NCBI GenBank assembly: GCA_016713445.1
Contig: JADJPB010000004.1
Coordinates: 248,001-312,000 of the forward strand
Reading direction: 5' to 3'
Source of the DNA: Bacteroidota bacterium
Lineage (GTDB): Bacteria; Bacteroidota; Bacteroidia; AKYH767-A; OLB10
DNA: 64,000 nt
Of this stretch, positions 18,514 to 33,391 are shown one piece after another (the first letter of the stretch is position 1; each line of letters opens with the position of its first letter). The notes beneath the pieces were generated by a model. That model saw only the letters and a program-made list of their open reading frames with translations. It was not told the DNA's origin and made no database searches. Both the position numbers and the translations under genes were made by a program.

Positions 18514-21500
18514 AAATGAATAGAAAAATCATAGCGAGTTTCTTGCTTATTACTTTGTTTCGGAGATAATTACACCATCAATTACATATGCTTTAACCGA
18601 TGGGCCATCCCTGCCTGAGGCCAGCGGATTTTCTTCTGTCGAAAACTCAAATTTGGTAGACCTATTTAGTGGCGATTTTGGATATACACTTCCTTTGATG
18701 GATGTAGGTGGTTATCCTATAACACTATCATATGCTGCTAATCCAACTATGGAACAGGAGGCAAGTTGGGTGGGATTGGGTTGGAGTTTATCACCTGGTA
18801 GTGTAAATAGAAATTTGAGAGGAGTTCCAGATGATTTTAGCGGTGAAGAGATTGTAAAGAATTTTTCAACTAAACCCAATATTTCTTTGGAATTTCAATG
18901 GGTCCTGATATAGAATTATTTGGGAAGGGGAAAAATTATCTGGAAAATTGGTGGTGGAATATTTTATAATACTATAAAGGACTTGGGTTATCGGTTGAAC
19001 CGACAATTTCCTTAATAAGTAATACATCTAAAGCAAGTGTAACTTCTAAATTAGGAATTAATATTAACTCACAAGAAGGTATGGAAATTAATCCTTCAGT
19101 TAGGATTGATAAGGGTATAATGGATATCAATGGAACATGCGAAGGTGCTGGCTCAAGAACAACAATTGGAGGCGGTATTTCAACTCGTAATGGATTGATG
19201 TCGTTTAATTTTTCGAATGTTAAAAAGGACTGGATAACGAAGGATGTAAAAATTAGTGAAAATAAATACCATGAAACTAAGTTGGTAAAAGGAAATTCTA
19301 GATCTGGGAGTTTATCTTTTTCTACTCCCATATTTGCATCAGCGATTCAGATTCCTATGTATACGCAATCATATAATCTTGATTTTTCTTATGGAAGTTC
19401 GAATTTCGGTTTTGATCCCATGTATGGGTTCACCGGCTGGTATACTCTAACTAAACCTAGAAGTACCAGGATCCCTTCTAATGCATACGGGTATTTGAAT
19501 GAACATTTAAAGACTCAAGAAAATGTACTTCTTGATATAAGTAGAGAGAAAGACGCCCCTTTACATCGAAAGTCGAAAGTATTGGCGGTGCCATTGCATA
19601 CCTATGATGTTTTTAGTGTATCCGGAGAAGGCATGAACGGGCAATTTAGAGCGTATCGGAGTGATGTAGGTATTTTGCATGATAAGAAGATTGCGAGTGG
19701 AAGTCATAGCGCTGGGTTAGGTGTGGAATTAGCGGGAGGTTCGATTGCACATCTCGGAGCAAATTTAAACGCTACTTTACATAAATCGGAAAGTTATAAA
19801 TGGAAAAATTTCAATGAACTCGGATTTAAAGCAGATTTTAAAGCATCAAACGGAATTTTGGATTATGAACCTTCCTATTTTAAAATGATTACAGAGCAAG
19901 CAGGAGTAGATATGGATTTTAGAGATAATTTATTAAGATGCGATTATATTTTATCTCCAAAATTGGAAGGTGGATTTCCTCTTGTTAATTTAAAAAGTGA
20001 ATTTAGCAAATACAATTTTGATTTTGATTATATGGTTCCTGGAAATGTTAGCCAATCTATGCATAGAACTTACCGTGATAGAAGAAGCACTCATATCGGT
20101 TATTTTACAAATGCTGAAAAACAAAGGATGGGTACAGGTCATTGGATTTTTAGTAATCCTCGAAACAGTTGGGTTTGTTTCAACGATGGTTTTAATAATC
20201 AACCATTATGTTGGCCCGCTATTCCTCCGATATCTAAACCAGCTAACCAAATTGGAGAATTTGTTATTACAAAACCAGATGGACAGATATATACATACGG
20301 AATTCCGGTTTATAATAATATACAGAAAGATGTATCCTTTGCAGTAAGCAACCAAAGCTACCCGGCTGACGGAAGAGTTACGTATAGTAATAAAGATAAT
20401 AGTTTAGAAAATGATAAAGGGTTGGATAATTTTTATTCTTCACAAATTACTCCAGGATACGCACACTCATTTTTACTTACGTCAATTACTTCGCCAGATT
20501 ACTCAGATCGGTTAAATGACGGTCCTAGTAATGATGATATGGGTAAATGGGTTAAATTTAATTACACACGAGGAAATCCAAACTATAAATGGAGAATTCC
20601 TTTTAAACCGATGACCGCAAATTACAATGAAGGACTCCATGCTGATCCGCTTGATGATAAGGCTTCCTATATTTATGGTGAAAAAGAGTTGTGGAATGTG
20701 CATAGCATTGAATCTAGAAATTATATTGCCATTTTGTTGTAGAAAATCGACAGGATGGACTACCTGTACTTGGTGAAATGGTGGAATTGACAACAATCTT
20801 ATCAAGGGACAAGTTCGTTTAAAAGGAAATTTCTTTATACTCTAAAGCTGAATTTTTAGCGTATGGTTTAGATGACGCAACTCCGATAAAAACTGTTCAT
20901 TTTGTTTATGAAAACTCCGATTCAAAGTATGGATATAATTTATGCAAAGGTGTAGATAATTCTTCGAACTTGTCTGGAAATGAAGATGGAATGAATGGGA
21001 AGTTAACACTTAACGGAATTTATTTTACGTATGGAAAAAATTCAAGAGGCGCATTGAATCAATATAAATTTACTTATTCAAGTTCTAATCCTGATTACAA
21101 TCCTATGGCAATTGATCGTTGGGGGAATTATAAGAGAAATAATTCTCCGCATAACAATGGTTTAAGTAATCATTTCTTTCCATATGTAGCGATTAATAAA
21201 GCTGAAGCGGATATTGATGCTACTGCATGGTCGTTAACAAAAATAGAATTACCGACAGGAGGAATTATAGCAGTGGAATATGAATCAGATGATTATGCTT
21301 TTGTACAAGACAAGAGAGCATGTGAAATGACGCATGTGATTGCAATAGGAAGGTCTAGTAATTATTCTTCAGTGAATAATGTTTTATATGACAATTCTAA
21401 AACCCTTCAGATTTTTGGTTCATTGAGCCGAGAACCTGTGACGAGTAAAGCAGATATTAAAGCGAAATATATAGCTGATTTAACTCATCTTTACTTTAAA

Positions 21501-24500
21501 TCTTTGTTACTTTAATAGGTAATAGTAAAGAGTATATTGAAGGATACGCTGATATTTTGGATTATGGAACAGTACCTGGTAATAATAATGTTTTGGATAA
21601 AAGTTTCCAATGAAAAAGGTGTAAATCCAATAACTAAAATTGCATTGCAGCTTTTAAGAAATGATTTGCAACGTTTGTCAAAACCTAATAGTTATAACCC
21701 AAGTAATAATATTGTAACCGCTGTTAAAGGATTGTTGAGTTCTATTGTAGAAATTGGCTCGTTTGTAAGAGGATACGAAGCTACTTCATTAAATAAGCAT
21801 TGGGCAAAAAATTATGATACTAATAAATTTTGGGTAAAGTTAAGTAGTCCGGATTTTAAAAGATTAGGTGGTGGCTCAAGAGTGAAAAGCATTGTTACTT
21901 CTGATAGTTGGATGAGCTTAACAAACGACCAAGAGTCAAATTTTTCGAAAGCGACCCGATATATTTATACAGATGAAGTAAAGTTGAATGGCATTAATTA
22001 CGAAATTAGTTCAGGTGTGGCTTCCTATGAGCCAATTTTAGGCGGTGAAGAGAATGTCTTTAGAAAACCTATTCGCAGTACGCAGCGTTCTAATCCGTTG
22101 ACACCTTCCAATAATGAATTTATTGAAGAGCCTATTTGTGAAAGCTATTTTCCTGCAGCTAGAGTTGGATACTCTAAAGTGAAAATAATCGATGTCGATC
22201 CTTCTGACATGGAAACTCCATTAAACAACGGATATTCGATTCAAAGGTTTTACACATCAAAGATTACCCTACAATTGTTCGAAGATCTCCGATTGATCCG
22301 AAATCTAGCCCGCCTATGCGCACGTTGGCTCAACTTATTAATCTGCCAATCATAATTGAATCCATTACCGCGACTCAAGGGTATTATGTCGAATTAAACG
22401 ACATGCATGGAAAGCCTAAGAGTGGAGTGGTGTATTCGAACCTTAATGAAGAAATAAGTGGAAAAAGATATCACTACCAAGATGAGATAAATGACTTGGG
22501 GGTAAGACACTTAACAAGTATAGTTAAAGGCGTTTCTAAAAATCAGGTTGTAAGTAATATAGCAATGGGAGAAGATATAGATCTAGTTTTAGATATGAGA
22601 GAACATCTTTCTGTTACTTGGGGAATAGGCGGAAGAGGTGATTTTAATATTGTTCCTGCTCCGCCAGTTCCACCTGTTATTCTATCCAGTCCTGATCTTT
22701 CTTTGGAAAGAGTTGGTGGAAAACTGCAGTAGCCCTTAAGATGATCAATCGATCAGGAATATTGGAAAGTGTTGAATCTTTTCGTGAAGGTGCAGTTTCT
22801 GTTCAGGAAAATTTAGCATACGATATTGAGTCCGGGGCCGCAATTGTTAATAGTTCAAAGGATGAATTTAATAGAAATAAGTATTCAGTTTCGCAGCCTG
22901 CATATTGGAATTATTCCAATATGGGTGGTGCTTATCGCTCCGCTGCAATTAAATTCGTTATCGATCCAACTCTTCATAAAATTCCTCTCAATGGAGATTT
23001 CATTTTTGATTTAAATACCTATGCTCCTTATGGTAATTTATTGAAGCATGGTGATATTCTTTTACCTCTAACAGCTTTAGATGAGCAAAAATTGCGTGAT
23101 TATAATATCGCTAATCAAATAAAAGTAAGCAGTATGAGATATTGGATATCTCAACCATTATGCACCTCTAATGGAAATTCAAATGCCATTTCAAATAAAG
23201 TTATAATGAATGATAATGGAGATTTGTTAGAGCTTTTGATCCGAGTAAACCGTTTGGATTGAACCAACCTGTTGCTTTCAAAGTGATAAGATCGGGAATA
23301 AAAATATGCTTACCCCTCCGATGGCTAATTATAGTTTTATTGCCAATACAGGAAATGATGTAATACCTGCAAATCCGAATTTGCCGTTGAATTTAGCGGG
23401 TCATAAGATGATTGAAATGAATGCTACTCAATATAACGAAAATTGGAAATTGCCTTCTTCTCATTATTTACAGAGAAATTGTACGACTACTTTTACTAAT
23501 AGTTGGCCTTGTTTTGATCATTTGTTAATGGCTTAATTTTAACATTAGGGCAGGTAATGAATGCGTCAAATCAAAATATTTTGTATCACCCTTTGAATGA
23601 GCAACTGTCAATTGAATATATTTTGAGCCAAAGTACATTTACTCCTGCGTGTAGTACTACTTTAGGAAACTTTCCTTTGGGTAATATATATTTCTCGCCT
23701 GTGATACCAGGTCAAGCCTTGCAGAGTTATTATTACGCTCACTTGGGTCCGGATTGCTATATGAGAATAAGAAAGAGTGACAATGCCCCATTTCATTTAA
23801 ATGAATTGATTGGTTATACGCATGTAGCAGGTGCTGGTAACAATGAAGTTGGATTGGCGATGCCAGCAAATAGCAATACGTACGATTTTTACGCTTCTTT
23901 ATTTTGTTCAGAATGTGAGAATGAATGCCAAGAGTATCAACCTAACGCCAACTTTAATGCGATCAGAGAGGGTCTTGTAAATCGTTGGCTCCCTTATAAA
24001 ACTTGGGTATTTAACAAAGAAAGAGAGTCGGATGCTAATTTAATTGCCAGAAATTCTGGGACATATAATTATATGCACTATGACTTACCTTTTGAGCCTA
24101 ATCAAAATGGCACTTGGAATTCAAACTTGTATTCAAATAATAAATGGAAAAACTCCAGTAAGTCTACTAAAGTTAACAAACAAAGTACAGAAATTGAAGT
24201 TGTTGACGCATTGGAAATTCCTTCAACTTCCATGGACGGATATAACGGCGAAGTAACGGTGGGCGTATTTAAAAATGCGAATTATCATGACACCTATTTT
24301 AGCAGCTTTGAAGATTTGCAATATTGGACAGGAAGAGGAAATGAAGCCTGTAGAAGTTCCAAATGGACTATTGAGGCAGATCCCGGTACAAGTATTCAAT
24401 ACCAAATTTCTAGAACAATTTCTCACACTGGAAAGAGGTCAATATTTTGGCTGATAATAATCGTAAGGTGCATTTCATTAGCAGAGCCCCCTTTGCAGAT

Positions 24501-25063
24501 TTAGTAAGCGACTGTAATCTAAAAGTGATCGATGGTGTATATAAATTCGATCCGCAAAGCATTTTACCAAAACTATTTTTAAAATTTGAAAAGAAATACC
24601 TGGCTAGCGTATGGGTGAAAAAGGTGGTTGACTGTGATGTTACTACTATGGTAATGCAGATTATAATGTAGGAAGCATACATTTTAATTTTAATGGCAGT
24701 TTAGGAATACCAGAATATTTTATCCGAAAATGCCCGAAGTCATGATTGAAGGATGGCAATTATATGAAGCGGTTATTAATGTACCTGCAGAAGGAGCATT
24801 TAATGAATTTAGTATCATATTTGAAAGTCCTACAGCAATGTATATTGATGATTTTAGACTTGTCCCTTTAAAGGCAGCTTCAATGTGCTATGTATACGAT
24901 CCTTTTACGTTAAAACTGATGGCTAACTTAGATGACAACCATTATGCCACTTTTTACGAATATGATGATGAGGGTAATCTAATCAGAGTTAAAGGAAACT
25001 GAGAAAGGTGTTATGACTTTGAAAGAGCATAGAAAGAATATTAAAACAATTATTAATCCATAA
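18510..25063 (+). CDS. Giant RHS/SpvB-like secreted protein 1, without RHS core, many frameshifts
   Basis: The restored product has about 2180 residues. A signal peptide (MKMNRKIIASFLLI) is followed by the diagnostic opening NLVDLFSGDFGYTLPLMDVG, QEASWVGLGWSLSPGSVNRN and RGVPDDFSGE, shared by Bacteroidota RHS-like shell proteins. The C-terminus has YIDDFRLVPLKA, YDPFTLKLMANLDDNHYATF and, after a frameshift, ETEKGVMTLKEHRKN, the usual natural end of this family. It has no YD-repeat core or toxin tip. At least ten frame breaks occur, several in A or T runs. Stop TAA at 25061-25063 touches the ATG of the next gene at 25064. It is probably a structural partner or carrier of the second RHS protein. 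Confidence 0.75.
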
Positions 25064-25770
25064 ATGAAAATGATATTTAAATATTCAAGTATTATTTGTA
25101 TTGTAATAATTGTAAATACAGTATTTGTGTTTGCACAGCAGATTAAAGATCCTCTCTCGATGATTGTATCTAATTATTCGGCTGGAACCGGTGTTATTGA
25201 GACAAAGGTTAAGTATTCATATTTCGCGAATGCTAAAAAAACAGATTTATTAGATTCAATGGTTGTTAATTATGTAGAATCTTCAAAAGCATTATACACG
25301 AGTTATGAAGACCAGGAAATACTTTCTACAGATGGTCTTACTATTGTTGTTCTTAATGCTGCAGGTTCAATCGCACTTGTCGAGGGGAAAAGAATGATAA
25401 CCGACTGGTTAATTTAAGCTAATTTGTCTCAATTCAGCAAAAAGAAGGATTTGTACAAACTTAAAAGAGAACGACAAAGATGTTTGTAGAATTTTGAACC
25501 GGGACCAAACGTTGATTCGTTAGATATTATTTACAATTCAAATACTTATTTAATTAAAAAAAATAAAAACTTTATTATAGTCTTGATTTCATACCCTGTC
25601 GTAGGCATGGCACCGGGAGTATTTTTGGAAATAGAGTATTTGTATTATAGAAAATTGAAAATCCGAATCATCCCCTATTGAATAGAGATACGTACGTTTT
25701 GAATGTTAATCAAATTGGACACCCGGAAGTAAATATATTTCTTATGATATTTCAAACTAAATGGTCATGA
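25064..25770 (+). CDS. Small secreted protein between the two RHS giants, frameshifted
   Basis: Signal peptide MKMIFKYSSIICIVIIVNTV, cleaved near VFAQ. The first 117 residues are continuous (SMIVSNYSAGTGVIETKVKY, VEGKRMITDW). Further frames carry FIIVLISYPVVGMAPGVFLE and NRDTYVLNVNQIGHPEVNIF, giving about 235 residues after repair. Its last stop (25768-25770) overlaps the ATG of the second RHS gene (25767) as ATGA. Function unknown; conserved position between the two giants suggests a chaperone or structural role. Confidence 0.55.
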
Positions 25771-28700
25771 ATAAGTCAAAAATTTTATCAATTTTAATTT
25801 GCTTCTTATTTATTCTTGAAGCAAAAGGACAAACACAAGTCGCAAATTTGGAATTTTAAATTCTATCGGAAGAATGTTTACATTAATGAACTTTCGTTCG
25901 ACAAGTATTGCACCCGATAGTATTTTAATTGTGCGTGATGATCATTTGTCTTCTACAAATATAATTGATGAAGAAATCGGCAATACCTATTTTGTAAGAG
26001 ATCATATTATATTTGAAATCAACATTGTTGATAGCACGAGAGTTAAATTACCCTTTGCAGCTGAAATTCATTTGGAATTAACTTTGTTAGATAGCTTAGG
26101 AGATACAGTTAGTACGGTCATTACATTAAATGTGAATTACGATACATTACTTACGAATCAAAGACTTTCGGAGGTATATGAATGTGAGAATGGCTATTTA
26201 ATTTCATCTCAGGTTTTGGATATTGAGACTACAGCAGATTGGGTTATTTATTCTTTAAAACTTCGCAATGAAATCCATACTAGCCGCACAATGGAGAATA
26301 ATTGCTTGGACCCTATATTAGACTTAAGCTATACAGATGATTTTCCGATCCATCAAGAGTTGATTTTAAATTGGCAAGCTATAGATGGGGTAAAATATGA
26401 TTTAGAATGGACTTTTGTAGACAAATATTCTCCAAGCTATACATTAATTGGTTATGATACCGAAGACCAACGCAATAATCTTTTTAAGAATAATTCAACC
26501 AGAGTAACCCTTGATCAAAATTCTTATGTAATAAAATTGGGGTATCCAGAAGGTCGTTTATTATACAGAGTGCGAGCGGTTCAACTTCATGGTCCTTTTT
26601 GTATCATTTAACGGGCCTTGGACATTTGATGAAGATGATTATTATGAGTGCACAGGTTTGGAAAACGATAAGAACTGGACTTTTTTCTGCATCATTTGCC
26701 GAAGAAGGAAAACGAAGCACTCAGATTAATTATTTTGATGGTATGGGTAGGAGTCGTCAGTTGAATTCAATTAATGAATCATCACTGACATCTTTGATTT
26801 CTAATAATTATTTTAATAAGGAAGGATTAAAGATCTTCTCCTCGTTACCGGCACCCTATAAGTTTGAATCTGAAAACGGCAGAGAAATTACTTATTATGT
26901 AAATTTTAATAGAGATGCCAACGATGAAGAATATAATTTTGAAGATGTATCAGCAGATGTATGTAATCTAGGAGCTTCAATAATGAATGTATCTAGTGGA
27001 GCAGGGCGATATTATTCCAGTGAGAGTGATTTTCAAGATGATCATCATAAGTTTACACCTGATGCCGGTGGCTATCCATTTTCTGAAACAGTATATAAAA
27101 ATGATAATACCGGAAGAATCTCAATGCAAGGAGGAGCAGGACCTACTTTAAAAATTAACGGTGGTCATGAAACCAAGTATTTTTATGGAAAGGCAACTCA
27201 GGAAGAATTGTATCGACTTTTCAGCTTGGATGTGGGTAATGAAAAGTACTATAATAAAGAGGAGTAATGGACCCTAACGGACAGTTTTCCGTTACTTACA
27301 AAGATGGTCAGGATCGAATAATAGCAACAGCCCTTGCCGGTGATGCGCCAGAAGCATTAATACCTCTGAAATGACCCTAGAAGAAGATCAAGATCGTTTA
27401 ACGGTTAGTTTAATCCGGTCCGAGACTTCTACAAATAATCAAACTATTGAATCAAATACTATTAAATTATCTTATTTTTTCTTGGTGACGGATCCTGGAG
27501 AATATGAGTTCAACTATAATATTGCGGACAATCCATTAGCGGTATTTGCCGATTGTGAGCAGGAAAATTTGTGTTACCATTGTAAATATGATATAAATAT
27601 TGTTATTAGTGATGGTTGTGATGAGCTATATAACCAAAGTTTTGATAACTATGATTTAAATTCATGGAATTCACTTTGCACAAATCAGTATCCTAATTTA
27701 GTTCATCCGCCAATAATAATTGATTTTGTAAATCCCGGCCAATACTCAATTACAAAACACTTACATTGAGCAATGACATGCAAGAATTGTATTTGGCTGA
27801 TTATTTAGAAAAGGCTAGTCTGTAAAACTTACCAGGATTTCTTATTGAAGCTATTGCTGCTATTAGTTTTGATGATTGTGAAATGACATGCGAAGATTGT
27901 ATTACCAATGTTGGTACTGAAGGTAACTTTTTAGACAAAGCAGAACAAGATTATAATGACAATGGTGGTACAGGAACTTGGAATCAGGATTTACCAGAAT
28001 ATCAAATTGCCCTTGAACTACATAAAGAATTATTAAAAAAATGTGATGAATTTTGTGGAGATATATTGAAATCCGCGTGTGATAAATTTATTGATCAAAT
28101 GAAAACCGATGTTTCTCCCGGAGGCCAGTATTTTCTTTTTGATGATGATGTGGTGAATAATATTCAAAGCTGCCCTTCCACTCCTTTACCACTATTTTCT
28201 GTTTTATGTTCAAATAGCTCGGGTATAGATGCTCCATACAAGACATTAGTATATAAAGATGAATTGAACAATTATATTTCTATTGAAACGGATGGAGGTA
28301 TTATGAAGAAACCCAATGAACTTTCTTTATCGGAATTTGTTTTATATTTCCAAGCTGAATGGGCAAATACATTGGTCCAACTGCATCCCCGAATATTGTT
28401 TAGTTGGTTATTGTGAGACCTTAATTGAACCTAGGATATTCGATGATAAATTGTCAAACATAACTTCATTTCAAGAAGCAGTTGATGAAGGTATGATTAA
28501 TGCTGATGGGGAATTTGTAGATCTTTTGCTAAGCTCACATGTTAACACTAGTACTAATAAAGACCCAATCTTTAACACATCACCTCAAGCCCCAACTAAT
28601 TTTTATAGTACTAGTGGATTGGCTGATGATGGTAGAGACGCGATTTTAGCTGCTTTGAATAATTTTAATTCATTTACTGCAGTAGATTATGCTATGTTTT

Positions 28701-31700
28701 TAGCAAATGATCAATATGATCCAGCTACAGGTGTTTTAAACACAAGTAATACCTATGTTCTGAGCAGTTTGTGCGAAGGGGAGAAAAATTATGTTTGGGA
28801 GTTTATTAAAGCAATTTATTTGCAGCAAAAAGCTATTCAGTACAGAGCTAAATATCCTTCAGCGTGCAGAGCACCTATGGTGGGTTGTTCTGCTGATGGT
28901 TATTATCAAAATGGTTTCACTTCGGGTGGAACTGCATGTGCAAACCCTGGATTATATGGAATGCCATTCCACGTTTCTTATTGGTCACGCCTTATCCTAA
29001 TCCATCCAGTAGCTCTTCGAGTACTACGGTAACAAATGTTAACTCAGGATTATCGGATCATGCTGAACAAATTTGCGAATCGTACATGGGTGAATGGTAT
29101 CAAATTCTTATTAATGAGTGTAATAATTATCAAAATAATCTTCTAGATTTAGCAATAGTTTGGATAAATTCAAAGAAATATGCATTTCTGCAGTAGACGC
29201 AACGCATCCGATGGGTGCTTCTAATAACCCTAATACTTTGCCCATTTCATTAACTTTTCAATCTTTTCAAGAAGTTTTGGATTTTTATCCCCTGCAGGAG
29301 GTTTATGTAATTCATTATTAATACCAATGCCTCCTGCATATAATCAAGTCTCAACTTCACCTACCGTTCTATATTTGAATAATAGCGTCAGTAATATTCC
29401 AACATGTGTTTGTGATGCTTTAAATGATGTGGTGGATGAATACGAAAATTTACTAAGTGTTACTTATACTTAATGCGCTTCAAGATGAATTAGCTGAATA
29501 TTTAAAGAGAAAACACAATAGCTTTTTTGACAGGAGCAGAAATTCAGAATTTGTTGGATGTTTGTAGTAATAGTAATTGCAATATGCTGATTCATCCAAT
29601 TTCTTTACCGGATATTATAAGTTGTAAAGTTTGTGTTAATTGTGAAGATGTACGAGCCGCTATTTCTGATTTTGAAAGTGACCCCAGTTTAGCACATTTT
29701 AATAGTTCGTTAAACAAGGAAAAATACTTGGCTACTTATTTGAATAGAGAGTTTGGATTTAATTATTTTTGGCAGGATTATGCTGATTTTCTCAAATTCT
29801 GCGAAAAATGCGCACCATTTGATGATTGCACAAAAGCTTTTGATGTTTTTACTGCTTGGAGCGATAATGTTAATAATGAACAGAATTATCCATTAGCGGT
29901 GTATTTAAATATTAATGTAGGAGTGCATAAAACCAAAGCAGAATGGCTTCAATTTTTGATGAGATATGCGGTGGTTTGGATATTGGACTTGATCTGATTT
30001 TTGAGCCTAATATGAATTCACTGACTTGTGATATGTTGGAAGAGGCGATTATTAATTGTTTTACTTACAAAGACATCCCTAATGTCACCGATTTTTACCC
30101 CGATTTATTAGGATATCTTTATACAGAGTTTTGGTCGTTTGCAGATGAACAAACATTTGTTGCTTTCTTTTCAAATTGCAGTTTTCAATCTAAACTGGAA
30201 TTTCATAATCCTAATTTATGCAGTTCTTTGCAATCAATGGCAGATTTAATTAATTCTGCTCAGCCGCCGGTTATTAATGCTAGCGACGTATTGGCTCAGG
30301 ATGTATTTATTAATGTATTCCCTGATAAATCTTTAATTTATGCAAGGAATGTTCTTCGTTTTTGTGGCTTATACGATCCGCAAGTTACTTGCTCAGATAT
30401 AAATACTTTATATAATAACTGGCTAGTAGCTGATTTAGATGAACCTATTCCGTTTCATGAGTATGCCAATGAAAGTAATGAATGGAATTATCCAAGTGAA
30501 TCCTGAGAATTGGTTTAGCTTTTGTAATACAAGTCCCCTCTGTAAACTTTGCTATAAAGACTTGTTAGAAAATCCGGATGTAGATGATGACAATTGCTTT
30601 GAGATGTTAATGTCTTTTGCTCAAGCTAATGCACCAAAACGCATGGGAAACTTATTTGCAAGCTTCAGAAGCTGATTTTAATTCGGTGTATACAACTACT
30701 TGTATTGAACACGTAAAGGAGCAGCTAGACATGAAAGCCAGGAGAAAAGTAAATTGATACCGATTAATGGAACTAATTACAACCATTATTCTTAAACGCT
30801 ATACGATAACTTGGGACGTATTAAAGAAGTAGGGAAAATGAGACTTGCATTGTCGCAAGCACCAACATGTCCGGCGAACCAATGTAGTTATCAGTCTTTA
30901 GAAATATTGATCACTGCTTCCACTTCATTGAAAACTGAAATAGTAAGAACATTTTATGATGAACAGTTAGTAACTTCATTTGACCAAGAAAATTTATTAA
31001 AACGTGTTGCTTCTACAACCTATTCAGATGAATATTTTATAGATCCTTTAATATATAATTCTGCTACCCATTATTCTTATGATTTATCTGGAAATGTAAA
31101 AACTGTTTATCAGGAAAATACGAATTCAGTTCCCGGGCACAAGGTTAAACAAATAGATTATGTATTTGACCTCATTTGTGGAAAAGTGAATAAGGTGTAT
31201 TATCAACATTCTGCTCCTGGCGATATAAAAGCAGATCAGTTTATTCATGAGTATAATTATGATGCGGATAATTCGTTGAAGAAAGTGTCAACCAGTATGA
31301 ACGATGACTTGTTTGTAACTGATGCTAATTATACTTATTACTTGCATGGACCATTAGCCCGAACATTGCTGGGGGATAGAAAAGTGCAGGGATTAGATTA
31401 TGCTTATACTATTCCAAGGATGGTTAAAAGGAGTGAATAGCAGTGCTCGTTTGGCTTGGAAAGACATGGGCGCGATGGCTGGATACCGCAAGAATCGCAG
31501 ATCGATAATCCTAATAGTGATGTTGGTCGGGACGCGTTTGCATTTACGTTGAATTATTTTGATGACGACTACAAACCAGTAGCTGGAATGGCTTGGCATC
31601 CGGAGTTAAGTTATAATCCGAATGATTGGATTTCGAATTTTTCTGGAAATTTATACAATGGAAATATCCGAAGTATGACAAATGACCTTCAAGATGTAGA

Positions 31701-33390
31701 CAATAATGTACTAGGTACAGCGTATAAATACGATCAGTTGAACCGAATTAAAGGGACGCATACAATTCATCAACCAAACCTGACCGACTGGAAATGGGAC
31801 TTAAACTCAGTAGAGGATAATGCCTTTGAAGAAACCGGAATTCAATATGATAAAAATGGTAATATTCAGAATTATATCAGATTGGATCAAACCGGGAATG
31901 TAATGGACAATTTAGAATACGAATTGGATCCTATTTCTTCTACAAAAAACAATAGATTATATCGTGTAAAAGATTTCGCTACCACTTCTTTTGATGGAGA
32001 TATTGAAGATGAAAATTTTTATTCTTATGATGATGATGGTAATTTGACATCTGATTTCTTAGAAAACATTGATATATTTTGGAACAATTTTGGAAAAGTA
32101 GATAGTATTCGTGAGAAGAATGACAGATGGGCTTTAGGATTTTCCTATGATGCTAGCGGAAATCGTATCGAGAAGCGATATCATCAAACAGGATTAGCAA
32201 GTGATTTATTTACTTACTATATTCGCGATGCGCAAGGAAATGTAATGGCCACCTACCAACGCGAAATCACCTCTGTTGGCGAAAAATTTTCGCTTCTTGA
32301 TTGGAGCGTATATGGTTCTGCTCGGTTGGGCTTGGCGCAGGTAGCAAACAATATTCTATGGACATCCGGATCGTATGATCCGCCAACTTGACAGCACCAT
32401 CCTTAACTTCCAAGGGATCCTCCTGCAGTTATGAGCTCACCAATCATTTAGGAAATGTATTAGCTGTAGTAAGCGATTTAAAACGTATGTGGACACAATA
32501 GGGAGCGGGGTACCTAATTATTGGGATTACAGCATGGCAAATATTTTATCCGCTCAAGACTATTATCCCTTTGGTATGCTTATGCCGACCCGTGGTGTAA
32601 CTACAAAAGAATACCGTTTCGCCTTTAACGGGAAGGAAAACGATAATGAGGTGAAAGGAACAGGAAACCAACAGGATTACGGATTTAGAATTTATGATCC
32701 TCGCCTTGGAAGATTTTTAAGTATTGATCCTCTGACAAAAGAATTTCCTTGGTATACACCGTATCAATTCGCTGGTAATAATCCGATTTGGGCTAAAGAT
32801 TTAGATGGTTTAGAAGAAGATATAGTTGTTGGAAAACAAGCACAAACAGAGCCAGTTTTAAAATTATCAGACGAAAATCAGATTAAATATGAACTAGTAA
32901 GAGCAGCAGTTGATGCATATGTTGAGCAAGTTTATTCAGGGGAAAAGAATGTAGGACCTGAAAAGCAATATGCAAAGGCCGTAATAACCATGAGGTCATT
33001 TGCAGTTAAGGAAAAAAATGATAATTATATAGTTGTAATAAATATAACATCACCAAAAGCTGATGGAAAAGATAGCCCAGTCATGGACTATTTAAACAAG
33101 GAGGTAAGAGAGGAAATAATAGAAAAGAGTTACAAGTATTTGGTCAAATAGTCTTGGACCTAACACCAAAAGCTGCAAAAATTTTCTCTCAAGTCGTTGG
33201 CTATGTTTTTACTGATGGAGAAATTGGTAAAGATGACACCCCATTTAAACCCATGAATCCAGTACAAGAAGTTCTATCAAAAGCTCAACATTATGAAGCA
33301 AAAAAGAGTTTGCAGAGTGATGTAACGAATGCTGTGAGGGATGCAAACAATAATTTTGCACCGAGCGAATCTACACAACCTATTAGATAG
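25767..33390 (+). CDS. Giant RHS core protein 2 with variable C-terminal tip (candidate polymorphic toxin), many frameshifts
   Basis: Restored length is about 2540 residues. A signal peptide (MNKSKILSILICFLFILEAK) is followed by a DUF6443-like segment (SASFAEEGKRSTQINYFDG). YD-repeat stretches come next (KVYYQHSAPGDIKADQF, YNYDADNSLKK, YSYDDDGNLTSD, SYDASGNRIEKRY). The RHS core ends YRFAFNGKENDNEVKG ... IYDPRLGRFLSIDPL ... YQFAGNNPIWAKD. After it, about 190 residues (from LDGLEEDIVV) form a variable tip of unknown type, split by a shift near 33148. The RHS shell typically encloses a C-terminal toxin released by cleavage at the core. The next gene starts 2 bp after the stop. Numerous breaks look like sequencing indels. 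Confidence 0.8.
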
Positions 33391-33391
33391 A